Origin: Dipteris shenzhenensis
Taxonomy: Eukaryota > Polypodiophyta > Polypodiopsida > Gleicheniales
Assembly (NCBI GenBank): GCA_047967505.1
Contig: CM106540.1
Length of the DNA: 64,000 nucleotides
Reading direction: 5' to 3' (one strand)
Below, piece by piece: positions 48,696 through 59,436 of this stretch. A program made the position numbers and the translations under genes. Below the pieces are notes generated by a model that saw nothing but the letters and a program-made list of their open reading frames with translations, ran no database searches and was not told the origin of the DNA. How positions within the stretch are numbered: the stretch's first letter is position 1; every line of letters begins with the position of its first letter.

Positions 48696-49759
48696 GTTTT
48701 CTAATTATTCTATATTGACAATTTTAATATGTTTCCAACCTACATCACTAAAAATGAAGATATGATTTATCATGTAAAAGACACGTTCAAAGTTTTGTGA
48801 TTGTAAAATCATCCTACAAGGCATCCCATCACAATTATCACAATTATCAAGTATGAAGTATAGAAATAGCCCAAAGTTTCCATAAGGAGTAATGAAAAAG
48901 ACTCCAAAACATTATTTTGGTGGTTTAAAATCTCCATGGTAAAAAGTATTATTATAATAGTCCTTTCAAATTTTGTTCAACATCATGAAGGTGTGCAATC
49001 TGCAAAAACCAGACCTTGAGGCATGCAAGATAATGCTGTGAAGATCTCTTTTGTACTCAATTTAGCTTGATGACCAAAAATATTATCTTTTCTATCCATA
49101 GAAGTAATATGTAAATAATATAGCCCAATTTTAAGTCAAATACACTCACAATATTTTCTATTTTTTTATTTGTTGTATATTCCAATACATGTTCATATTA
49201 TTTCAAATAAGTTTTCAACCTATGCAAATGAAATTGAAGACATGATTTATCACATAGAAGACATGTTCAAACTTTTGTGATGTAAAATCATCCTTCAAAA
49301 TGTCCTACCACAATTATCAAGTGGAGAATAATTAGCACACTATCCTTGTGGTTCAAATTACTTATGGAAAAAAGGATTTCTTATATCCAATCCAAGGTAC
49401 AAAATGAAATGTAACAAATATAGCCAAATTTTAAGTCAATATTTTACATTCATAGTTTGGTATTTTGCTACTAGTTGTGTTGAGTTCATGTTATTTCAAA
49501 TAAGTTTCCAACCTACATCACTATAAATGAAGACATGATTTAGCACATAAAGTTTTGTGATTGCAGAATCATCCTACAAAGCATTCTGCCAAAATTATCA
49601 ACAAGTAGAGAAGCAAACAAAAAGTTTACACAAGGAGAAATGCAAAAGGCTCTAAAAACATTGTTCTTGTGGTTCAAAATCTTCATGGAAAAAAGGATTA
49701 TTATAAATATCTTTTCATTTTGTATTCAACATCATGAAGGTTCACTCTTTAAAAAAATA
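48696..49759 (-). repeat. Degenerate tandem copies of the 3' end of the SWIM-domain gene
   Basis: At least three imperfect copies, near 48730-49100, 49150-49410 and 49490-49760, share catgatttatcacat, attttgtgat(t)g.aaaatcatcctaca, ttgtggttcaaaatc.tcatgg and ggcatgcaagataatgctg-type words. The last two correspond to coding sequence at 49770-49870, at the end of the SWIM gene. They are downstream repeats of the gene's terminus and carry no open frame. Confidence 0.65.
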
Positions 49760-52700
49760 CTATTTTTGTGGTTCAAAATCCTCATGGAAAAACCCTTCCA
49801 TTTTCTGTTGACCATCATGAAAGTACAGTCTCCAAAAACTAAACCTCAAGGCATGCGGGGACAATGCCTGGAATATCTCTTTTTTACTCAAGGTGGCTTG
49901 GTGAACAAACATATTATTTCTACTATCCAATCCAAGGTATGAAAGGAAGATGTAATAAATATGTTTGCATGAAATATAGGCATCCAATTTGCATGATCGC
50001 CCAATGAAGTCTTCACAATTGCAAGAAGGAAATGGAGAAATGTCAAGCTTGTATTCAATACCTTTTTGCATTGATCCTTTTGTAGAAACAATGAACTCAG
50101 CATGCTCCATGGCCTTCACGACTGTTGCATCCTTAACAATGCATTTCATGACCAATGACCTCTGAATTCTATTTTCCATTTCTTTGGAGATTTTGTTTTG
50201 CCATCTGATTGCTTTGCCATCTCGACGCCGATCTTCATGCAATACTATTGTTTCATCATGGGCTTGAATTGGTGAAGCACAACTTGCACCCACCATCAGA
50301 GTTGACACTCCTAATATGACAAACCCCGAGCTTGTCAACCTGTTGGCAATCTCTACACTTGTCAAGGATGTTCCTAATTGAACCTTCCACCTTCCCGGTA
50401 ATGGTCTTGGAATACCTGTAATGCTAGTTGATGGCTTCCACATGTGGGTTACATCATTTCCACAAAACCAAATCATTTGGGATTGCACTCCAACTGGTGT
50501 TTGAGTCCTCCCAAAGAATGATGGTGCAATAACTCCACGTCGATTTTCACGATCCTTTATGTTGACAAGCTTGTTACATTTTCCTCCTTGTCCAAGCCAA
50601 GCCTGGCAATGGACTTGGCTTGTTACAGGAACTCTTTGTAATGCCCAATTTGCATCATGCACTTCATATTCTTGTACACTCTTGGAATCATCATCCTCAA
50701 AACTCTCTGTTGCAAATTTAGTACTAGATTTTGGAGACATGGAGTATCTTTTCTTATTTGCATAACTGTACTCAGGGCGGTAACTATCATCCTCACATAT
50801 ATTTGAAGGCATTGACTTTGGCCTTTTCCTTCGCACAGTCTTGTCATCTCCATCATTAAAACATACTTCACATACAACACCCATTTCATTTGCAACATTA
50901 CTTGTTAGATCAACAATTGTTTTGGCACTATTGTCAATCTGAGATTTTGACGATCTTTTTTTTAAGGTCTCTAGACTCGGCCCACTTCCGATGAACTAGC
51001 CCTTCAAAAAAGATGTGTATCTAGAGCTTTGTAAAATTGCATTTGAGAGGTCACTAATAGAGGCATTATAGAGACCAACATATTTGACATGGTTCAATCC
51101 AGCCCTCCAACTACCATGAATAGACTCTACTAGATTTGTTCGAGGTATCAAGTACTTCTCGTTATCTAACATACTCTGCAAACCAAGCATTGCAGAGATA
51201 TTGTAATGGCAAAATTACATTATAAACATGATAAAAAAAATTCAAGAAAAATACAAAACCAACCTCTATAATGTAGTGGCCCCAATGGGAAATCCTAGCA
51301 TGCCACCATGCAAACCAAGTTTCAAGCCGTGGCAAGTCTGAATCACTTGCATGGCCTGCATTCCACCATGCCCTTAGGCTTCTCATTTCGACTTCTGTAG
51401 CTTGCTTTATAGAGGCATCCTTCCAGCCTCTACATCAGATTTTAAATTCCTCTTGGCTGCCAACTTTTATACATGCCTTTGCATGGGAATGAAGACTTTG
51501 CTCCCAATGGAAAAGGCAAGAACGCTCTTTCCCTTCCATTATATTGTTAGGGCCACCATTCAAAGTGGCACGTATAGCTCTCCAGTTGGCTTGGGTCTCA
51601 TCTGCCATGAACCCTTTGAATTCAACATGGTCAAACCCTTCTGAAACCATTACTTTGTTGAGAGTATCCCAAAATAGAATTTGTGTGTCAGTATCTTCCA
51701 TCTTGAAGTCACAAGTTGCAATTGTTTGCAACTCTTGGATAAAAGGATTATACACATGGCAAGCCATGGTAATCCAATCTTTCATTTGCTTCACAAAATC
51801 AAACAACACCCAACAATGACCCAATTCTCCTCCAGGTTTCATTTTATTTACCAAATCAACCCCTAAACCAGAACCTTGGGTGGACATTTTAAATACATGA
51901 CACCTGTTGAATGAACTATGTTGCAATTGTCCAGGAAACACTACACTTTGGAAATAGTTATATCTACAATGTCTTTTTAAGTATAAAATTCCATCTAGCC
52001 CATCTGACACAGGTCGAGAGTCACATCGACCCTCCTCAATCCATCTTGATAATCTATACATAGACATAAATTTGGTCAATATTCATTGTTAATAACATAA
52101 TTTAATAAACCAATGCAATAACAAATATTATGGTAATTACCTTCTTTTGTTGAGCAAAGGTTCACATTGTTTTAGCAAATCTTGTAGCTCAACATCCGAC
52201 ATCTTAGTCCCATCTTGCACTTTTTTAGACAATAAAGTTTCCATAATAATGTCTTGGACAACTATATTTTGTATCCCTTTAGGGCATATAGCACCACCAA
52301 CCCTCACCATTTCAGAAACTTTGGTTTTAATGGCATCCTTTGTTCTCCTAGTCAAACCATCTCCAACGGGATGATTATGATGGCCATGGTGTATGACTGC
52401 ACGAGTAAGATTCACACCATCTCTACCTTCTGGCATGTAGAGTAACATTTCACAGTAACATCTCTCCAAGCAAATTGGTGGACGACCACAATGTATACAT
52501 GATAAGGAGCCATATGATTCAATCGACACATTTTCTAGGGCCACTCTAATCAATCTCCCATCCCATTGTGTCTCATTCTCTAACCCAATTCTTTTTTTAT
52601 AACCACAAGTTGCATTTATACAACGGAGCTGACCTCCACATTCCTTTCTACGAACCACACCAGGAAATACTATATTTGTTGTAATAGGATCACTCCAAAC

Positions 52701-53282
52701 ATGACCATCAAATTTTGACTTTGTACCTTTTGTGCAATGTTTAATTGAAGTAGCTAGTAACTCAAAGAAAACATCACCATCATAAGTAGAAGGCAACTCA
52801 TCCACAGTGACATGCATTTCAACCTTCTCATAGGCCTCATGCAATCTGTTCTTTATAAGTAGTTGCATAATAATCTCAATGACACTATGTTGTTTGTCAT
52901 TCTCAATGTTGCTAGTTGAATCATGTTTCCTTGCCTCATCATTTTTGTTGTAAATAGAGTAGAAATCTTTTTTGTTTTTGTGCACTAGAGTCTTCCGAAG
53001 TTCATTGTCATCAAGCTTGAATCTTTCTCCCTTCACGGTGAAAATATCACCAAACTGCGCATCAAGGTGAAACAATTTGTATCCATCATCATGGACTTCG
53101 TATTGCAGCTCCATTGTCAAATCAGACCCATTATCACCAAAGTACTGATGGATAGATATGGACCCAAGTGTGAATTGAAAATGGCTAGCAAGCACCATCT
53201 CTGACAACACTCCTCTACCTATGGAAGTGCGAACAAACATATGTAAAGATCTATCCTCATTCTGAATTGTGACAGATTCCAT
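49760..53282 (-). pseudogene. MULE/FAR1-like transposase-related gene with SWIM zinc finger
   Basis: Three exons on minus: 53282-52141, 52053-51264, 51175-49760, with introns of 87 and 88 bp (donors gtaatt and gttggt, acceptors tatag and tgcag). Phases fit exactly: 1142+790 nt is 644 codons, and exon 3 adds 472 codons including TAG. Exon 1 has a Cys-rich region (CGGQLRC, CIHCGRPPICLERCYC) and HHGHHNHP, as in WRKY/GCM-like DNA-binding fingers. Exon 2 has FKGFMADETQANWRAI and CLFHWEQSLHSHAK, resembling a transposase core. Exon 3 has a SWIM finger, CNCEDF with CKHIYYI. In-frame TGA (51435) and TAG (50996) would each be one C-to-T change. I find no terminal inverted repeats; a domesticated gene is possible. 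Confidence 0.78.
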
Positions 53283-53775
53283 TAGAATAGAATGGTTGAG
53301 CTATGCAACTCAATGAGATGAAGTCCAAAGGGTGAGATCAAGAGCAGAGTGTTCGTTTCAAGAACTCATTTGAAACAAGAGTTTGCCGCAAGAAAAGTTT
53401 CTCACAACTGCTTTGCACACATTACCCATTGTTTATACTCACAGCTTTGTAAGATAGGTCTTGTGAAAGTCGGCACAAGTGTGACAATGGTACTGAACCA
53501 TGATGTAAATTTTAGCCATCATTTGTTAACAAAAATACTATAATACCATGAACTCTTAGACCTTTTAATCCCCAACCTTTCTTTGACACGTATGGGAGTT
53601 ATTACAAGCCATTCTTGCTAGCAATGACATTTCATAATTGCTACATATTCATTTCGACAATTTGATATAAGTATTTTAAAGTTGATAGATAGATATAAAT
53701 TATAATTGTGGTGAACGTCAGCACATCTCTAACCTTTTGAATATAAATTATGATGTTAAAAATATGCCAAAAGCC
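53283..53775. other. Upstream region of the SWIM-domain gene
   Basis: AT-rich presumed promoter and leader on the minus strand. No clear TATA box could be assigned, and no other gene was seen. Confidence 0.4.
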
Positions 53776-53777
53776 TG

Positions 53778-54270
53778 TTTCATCGATGAAAGGGGTCTAT
53801 TGGACTCTATCTTTCATCAATTATTAATGAAAGATAGAGGCCCATAGACCCCTTTCATCAAAATACTATTTCGTCGATGAAAGGGGTCTATTGGACTCTA
53901 TCTTTCATCAATTATTAATGAAAGGTAGAGGCCAAAAAACCCCTTTCGTTGACGAAAGGGGTCTATGGGCCTCTATCTTTCATGAACCATTAATTAAATA
54001 TAGAGGCCAATAGACCCCTTTCATCAATGAAAGGGGTCTATTGGCCTCTATATTTAATTATTGATGAAAGGGGTCTATTGGCATCTATATTTAATTAATG
54101 GTTCATTAAAGATAGAGGCCCATAGACCCCTTTCGTCAATGAAAGCGGTCTATTAGCCTCTATCATTAATTTTCTCCAAAAGGGGTCTATTGGACTCTAT
54201 CATTAATTAAATATTAATCAAAAAGATATTTAATTGTATGTCGATAAAAGGGATCTATGGGGCTCTATTT
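53778..54270. repeat. Palindrome array, block 1
   Basis: Alternating inverted and direct copies of a module whose core is cccctttcatc paired with gatgaaagggg, extended by tctattgg and cctcta. The best palindrome, 53991-54060, has 34-bp perfect arms with a 2-nt centre. A second kind of dyad is centred in AT-rich spacers (tctttcatcaattattaatgaaaga). Eight or more dyads lie in 490 bp. Some members have single mismatches that leave pairing nearly intact (cgtcgatg, gttgacg, cgtcaatg at the centre). Confidence 0.93.
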
Positions 54271-54680
54271 TTTATAATTTTCAAAAACAATTATGAAAAA
54301 TTATAAACCTCACACAGTAATGATGTTTAATTAAATGATCACTCATCACTACTGCATTCTCATTAGCAATCGAATTTGTATGATAATCATTATAAGTCAT
54401 GGTTCCTATTAACATCATGGTTTGGTAGCATTTCTATAGCCAGTATGTCGTCCCGTCATGGTGAATAAAATATACGCATTGATTGTAATGATTTGAAATA
54501 ATAAAGACGACAAAATAAATGAATTTTTGTGTGGTAAGGAGTGCTAGCTAATAAAGAGGCAAGGTTAAGTACTTGGGTCATTCGAGGACATGTGGTAGTC
54601 CCTTGCTAGCAAAGGTGTTCTTTATCATGGAAGAGGGATGCCAATTTCTACAAATATCAATTCTACTATTTGAGATTTGC
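54271..54680. other. Spacer between palindrome blocks
   Basis: AT-rich, no gene or palindrome of the array type recognised. Confidence 0.5.
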
Positions 54681-54683
54681 AAA

Positions 54684-54960
54684 TGTGAAAATTAAAGTCC
54701 AATAGACCCCACTCATCGATGAAAGGGGTCTATTGGCCTTTGATTTTCATGGGAGCCCTTAAGAAAATCAAAGGCTAATAGACCCCTTTCATTGATGAAA
54801 GGGGCCTATTAGCCTTTAATTTTCATGGGAGCCCTTAAGAAAATCAAAGGCCAATAGACCCCTTTCGTCGACGAACGGGGTCTATTGGCCTTTAATTTTC
54901 ATGAGAGCCTTTATGAAAATTAAAGGCCCCTTTTGTCAACGAAAGGGGTCTATTGGCCTA
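54684..54960. repeat. Palindrome array, block 2
   Basis: Four more dyads with the same core (caatagacccc ... ggggtctattgg), now spaced by gattttcatgggagccctt units. The spacing is 70-80 bp. Cores read cactcatcgatg, cattgatg, cgtcgacg and tgtcaacg, all self-complementary or nearly so. Confidence 0.93.
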
Positions 54961-55660
54961 CTATCTGTCCCTCTGGTTCCTTGCTCCCTCCCTCACATCC
55001 CTCCCTCGCTCCTTCCCTCCCTCCCTCACCTCCCTCTCTGTCTCGCTCCCTCCCTCACCTCGCCTCCCTCCCTCCTTGGCTCGCCTCCCTCACCTCACCT
55101 GCCTCCCTTGCTCGCCTCCCTCCCTCCCTCCCTCCCTCACCTCCCTCTCTGTATTGCTCCCTCCCTCACCTTGCCTTGCCTCCCTCCCTCCCTCGCTCGC
55201 CTCCCTCCCTCCCTTTGCCTCGCCTCCCTCCCTTGCCTCTGTACCCTCTCCGTGTCCCTCCCTCCCTTGCCTCCCTCCCTCATGCCACCTCCCTCCCTCA
55301 TGTCGCCTCCCTCTCTCCCTCACGTCGCCTCGCCTCCCTCCCTCCCTCGCTCCCTCCCTCTCTTGCCTCCCTCCCTCCCTCTGCCTCACCTCCCTCCCTC
55401 GCCTCTGTACCCTCTCTGTGTCCCTCCCTCCCTCGCCTCGCTCCTTCCTCCCTGTGTGTCCCTCTGCCTCACTCCCTCCCTCACCTTGCCTCCCTCCCTC
55501 CCTCTCTATGTCCCTCTGCCTCACTCCCTCTGCCTCGCTCACCTCCCTCCCTCGCCTTGCCTCCCTCTGTCTCGCCTCCCTCCCTCGCCTCCATACCCTC
55601 TCTGTGTCCCTCCCTCCCTCGCCTCGCTCCTTCCTCCCTCGCCTCATGCTTTCTCCATCA
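54961..55660 (+). repeat. CCCT-rich pyrimidine block
   Basis: About 700 bp of ccctccct, ctcgcctc and ctcacc words with a loose higher-order unit containing cctctgtaccctctctgtgtc near 55235, 55398 and 55585. It gives long Ser/Pro/Leu-rich frames in all plus frames and Arg/Glu/Gly-rich frames on minus; these are artefacts. Strong i-motif (plus) and G-quadruplex (minus) potential, as in the opposite-strand block at 2.2 kb. Confidence 0.92.
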
Positions 55661-55685
55661 CTGCTTGCACCTAATTTTCTGGCCC

Positions 55686-55835
55686 GCCAATTTCTGCAAC
55701 AGAATTCATCTACCTTTGCTTCCATTTTGATGCTTGCATGATGTCGTAAGTTCTTCTCACCGATTTCTGCACAGAATTCATCTGTCATTGTTTGGATTTT
55801 GATCCTCGCACCACTTTGTAACACCGATTTCTGTT
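55686..55835 (+). repeat. Short tandem duplication, about 74 bp
   Basis: tttctgcaacagaattcatc near 55691 and tttctgcacagaattcatct near 55764 begin related units, each continuing ttgattttgat. A partial third unit (caccgatttctg) follows. Confidence 0.75.
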
Positions 55836-56188
55836 GGGGGCAACGAGGTTCGCTAAGAACCAGGGAAGAAATATATTAAGAGAGACACAACACAGTATAT
55901 CCGAGATATTGTACGCTTTTGTGGTTAATAACTTGTTCTTGTATGCTTAATAACTTTTCCTTGTATGCTTTTATTGTCCAGCTAGTTTCCTCAAGCCCCA
56001 TCATCTCGTCAAGTTCAGCTTCAATTAGCAGCATCACAATCAAGCTTCAGGTATTTTCTATTTTGAAGACTCTTGGGCTTTCTTTGTATGCTATTAAAGT
56101 AATGCTGGGACTTAATTGACCTTGTAAGTCTATTCTATGCCATGCAATGACTTCTTTTTTTAAATGCATTTTTGTCACATTGGTAGGA

Positions 56189-56943
56189 TGGTAAAAATAA
56201 GAACTTCTGAGAGGAGGGGGAGATGTGGAAGAGGAGAACAAGGAGGCAGGAGAGGTGGAAGGACAAGTAGCAAGAGAAGTTTGCAAGTGGAATCTACACC
56301 AAATTTAGAGATTCAAAAAGAGGTTGAAATTGGAGTTGAAGAGTATAAGGAGATGGAAGACTTTGAAGACACTACTATACTTGTGGAGGAATCTTCTAAG
56401 ATGAGAAAGAAAGAGGATAAACAACTGGATGAGGATTTGAGCAAGAGTTTCCTACTGCACTTGATATTGGCCAGGGGAAGGATGTTATTGAATCTCTTGC
56501 AATCTTGGAAAGATTGCTCCCTTGATCCCATTATGTCGTTGTGTTGTAAACACAAGAGTGAGAGGCCTACGAACTGATATGGATAACCTAAAGCAAGCTC
56601 TAGAGGCAAAAAAAAAAATTCAACAGAAAGGAATGTTTATTTTATCTATAACACTTCCGGATGGTGTTTCACAAGAGGTGACAGATGAAATTGAACAATC
56701 ATGGGATTCTTGTTGGAGGGATGTAAATGCAGAATTTGAGGCACAGATTGTTGATGATGTTGATTGGCCATTTTTGTCTCAAAAGATGTTTTTTGTGTGG
56801 GAGGGGAATCACCGTACTATTGCATGGATGTCTCTAATTGAAGAGAAATTCAAGACATAAAAGGCATGGCATATTTGAGTTTTAGCAAGTTTTATTACTC
56901 CAGAGAAAGAAACAGAAATGAAGCTAATAGGTGCTCTTCAAAG
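56189..56943 (+). pseudogene. ParB-like/methylase gene, 5' exon with GNHR motif
   Basis: ATG 56189 starts a basic, Arg/Gly-rich N-terminus (RRGRCGRGEQGGRRGGR), then an acidic stretch. Frame changes near 56440 and 56515 separate this from FPTALDIGQGKDVIESLA and then RCVVNTRVRGLRTDMDNLKQ. The conserved-looking end is GMFILSITLPDGVSQEV ... SQKMFFVWEGNHRTIAWMSLIEE. The EGNHR box (56801-56815) fits the D-G-.-H-R..A motif of ParB/sulfiredoxin-like domains. TAA at 56858 and a later stop follow, then KETEMKLIGALQR before a possible donor at 56944. Two frameshifts and stops make this exon nonfunctional. Confidence 0.6.
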
Positions 56944-57056
56944 GTTCAATCTATAAGTGCGAGTTCTTGCTTATATGTGCTACCTTTTTTCGAGCTTTTA
57001 AGGGTTTTGTGAACAATTCTTAATATGTTTGAAGCTATATATTTTTTATTTTTCAG

Positions 57057-57265
57057 CCTTAATGAAACAACAATTATTAAAACAAATCTCAAGGATTATT
57101 TGTACAACACGAAGACAATGTGTTCGTGTGATGAGAATGAGTACTTATCACTTTCTTCTGAGGAAGAAAAAAACACTTGAAAAGCATAGGGCAAATGAAA
57201 GCAGTAAAGGATCAAGTACTTGGTATCCTTTGGCATCTCTGATGCTAGGGAGAATGGTATTTGCA
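57057..57265 (+). pseudogene. ParB-like/methylase gene, internal exon
   Basis: An acceptor tttttcag ends at 57056 and a good donor (ttgca/gtaagt) lies at 57266. One frame reads SLNETTIIKTNLKDYLYNTK and MCSCDENEYLSLSSEEEKN; after a frameshift, LEKHRANESSKGSSTWYPLAS followed by LMLGRMVFA in phase 0 at the donor. No named domain recognised. Confidence 0.5.
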
Positions 57266-57354
57266 GTAAGTTTCATACCATTTGTCATGGATGTCTTTTG
57301 AATTAGAACTAACTAATTCATTGTACTCATTCATTTCTTTGGAATATATTTTAG

Positions 57355-57458
57355 CCACTATACAAGCAAGATTATGAGGCAAAGCTAAAGGAACTTCAGC
57401 CAAATTTGAGTGTTGCTGATATGGAGAAAGCACTTAGATTTTGTCTCCAACTGATTTG
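57355..57458 (+). pseudogene. ParB-like/methylase gene, internal exon
   Basis: 104 nt between acceptor ttttag and donor gtatgt. Reads PLYKQDYEAKLKELQPNLSV and then ADMEKALRFCLQLI without a stop, in phase 0 with the previous exon. The last 20 bases plus the donor are repeated three more times downstream in the intron. Confidence 0.6.
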
Positions 57459-58100
57459 GTATGTGCCACATGGAAGGTGTAATGCATGCATTTTTACAAT
57501 CCCTATTAGTGACTACGTATGAAAAATGGCACACGTACTAACCAAATACGCATGTGGACTTATCTATTGGGGATAAAACTTTGCACAGCTCTTAGGCTAC
57601 CCTAGACCTACATCCATGCAAGATTTTGTCTCCAACTGATTTGGTATGTGCCACGTGGAAGGTATAATGCGTACATTTTTGCATGCACTCACTATAGTGA
57701 TGACTACGTATTAAAAATGGCACACATACTAACCAAATACGCATGTGGACTTATATGTTGGGGATGAGACATTGCACAACTCTTAGGCTACCATAGACAT
57801 ATATTGATGCAAGATTTGGTTACCAATTGATTTCGTATGTGCCGCATGGAAGGTATAATGCATACATTTTTGCATGCACTCCCTACTAGTGACTATGTAT
57901 GAAAAATGGCGAACATACTAAACAAATATGCCGGTGGACTTATCTGTTGGGCATGAAACTTTGCACAAATCTTAGGCTACCCTAGACATACATCCATGCA
58001 AGATTTGGTCTCTAACTGATTTGGTATGTGCCAGGTAGAAGGTATAATGCGTACATTTTTGTATGCAATCACTATTAGTGACTACCTATGAAAAATTATG
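57437..58100 (+). repeat. Four tandem units of 185-191 bp carrying a splice donor
   Basis: gattt(g/c)gtatgtgccr starts at 57453, 57638, 57829 and 58018. Each later unit also carries a copy of the preceding exon end (gtctccaactgatttg or a variant), so each unit reproduces the exon-intron junction. Other shared words are aaatggc(a)cac.tactaac and tcttaggctacc. Divergence between units is roughly 8-12%. Confidence 0.9.
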
Positions 58101-58319
58101 TATGTATTATTTGATTTTGGACCAATCGTACATAGTCATGTATTAATGTTTAACACATGTTACTACCATTGAGCACTATTCCATGCTAAACATTGACTTT
58201 TTTTTCTTAATCTACAATTTATAAAAATTAGTGACAATATTAGTGTAATAATTGCAAGCATTGATATATACGAAATTCAATATGATATTCAAAATGATGA
58301 AGTTCATAGAACAAGAGAG

Positions 58320-58700
58320 AGAGAGAGAGACCTTATTCTTGAATACCTTTTCAATGCTTAATGTTTACAATTACTTCACACGGCATTATTTTTAAAATAC
58401 CTTATGTATTAGATGTGTGAATTGAGATATTTGAAATTCAAAATGATACTTCTAATTTTAAATGTTTATATTAGATTCGAAAAAACTATAAACTGAGATA
58501 AACAAAGTAAGAACAACATCATGAAAGTAGCAAAATGCTCATACATCATAAAAGTAAGAACAACATCATGAAAGTAGCAAAATGCTCATACATCATAAAA
58601 GTAAGAACAACATCATGAAAGTACCAAAATGCTCATACATCATAAAAGTAAGAACAACATCATGAAAGTACCAAAATGAATGTGTACATCATCATCATCA
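58320..58700 (+). repeat. 47-bp tandem repeat (about 3.7 units) with flanking simple repeats
   Basis: aaagtaagaacaacatcatg starts at 58504, 58551, 58598 and 58645 with an exact 47-bp period; units are almost identical. A short (GA)n lies near 58314-58330 and an (ATC)n run near 58686-58708. Confidence 0.92.
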
Positions 58701-58859
58701 TCATCATCGTGAAGAAGTGCATCCCTAAACAATCAAAGTTGGTGGTATTGATCATAAGGTGAGACAATTGTATTACAATGACCTGTTGAAAGAATTTATG
58801 CTCTTGTATAATGAAATGGCTTGTACTAAGCATAAGTTTAATTCTTTTCTTGTCTTTAG

Positions 58860-59323
58860 GTGGATGTTGTGGTTTTATGCCTTCTTCATCAGGCTGGTAT
58901 GTCTTGTGTTTGTAATCCTGGAAATGCTTCCGTGGTTGGTACCAAATTGAGCATTGCTTTTGGAAGTAGTTTGTTTCATCATTATTTACCAACAAGTGAG
59001 AAGACTATAAAACATGGAGAGAGTATTCCATGGAGAGGTGCATTGGAGAAGGCTCCATGCATGATGTTGTACTTCTTGGAGTTGTTGTGTCCAATTTCTG
59101 GACATGTGTTGACTTAGGTGTTGGGACTAGGTTCTATGCAAAAAGCATGTGTGCATTCTGGGAGAGCATGCTTATTATCTATTGAGAATGATCCTGACAT
59201 TTGCAATTCTATATTGCAACAATTTTTGGATGGACAGAAAGGAAAGGGAAATGTGTTAGGCAACTATGGGACTCTAAATGATTCTGAAGATGTGGAAATG
59301 GTTGTTAATCTTCCAGATGACTA
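58860..59323 (+). pseudogene. ParB-like/methylase gene, methylase-like exon
   Basis: An acceptor tctttag ends at 58859. Reads VDVVVLCLLHQAGMSCVCNP and on to ESIPWRGALEKAPCMMLYFL and ELLCPISGHVL. TAG at 59115-59117 follows, then VLGLGSMQKACVHSGRACLL and SIENDPDICNSILQQFLDG. The layout (PW-RG..EK....-LELLCP.-GHVL-.-LGLGS....A..SGR....IE.DP...) fits the C-terminal AdoMet-binding part (motif I, FxGxG-like) of N4-cytosine/N6-adenine DNA methylases. The stop falls just before the glycine motif. No (D/N/S)PP(Y/W) catalytic motif is visible. A donor (cta/gtaagt) lies at 59324. Confidence 0.6.
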
Positions 59324-59436
59324 GTAAGTATGTTACTCTTGTGTTTTATCTTTTTAAACCTATTTGTTGGAGAATATTATTATCAATGAGGCATTGATAT
59401 TGATTGATCTATTTTAGCTTTTTGCCTTCTTATGTA

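Noticed and set aside
49760-53282. Fern-type U-to-C RNA editing as a way to remove the TGA and TAG stops
   Set aside because: Such editing is known for organelle transcripts; this locus has GT-AG introns and nuclear repeats around it, so C-to-T decay is the simpler reading.
54901-55824. Four long frames (244-265 codons) on both strands
   Set aside because: Products of the CCCT-rich block; all plus frames and one minus frame are open, typical of low complexity.
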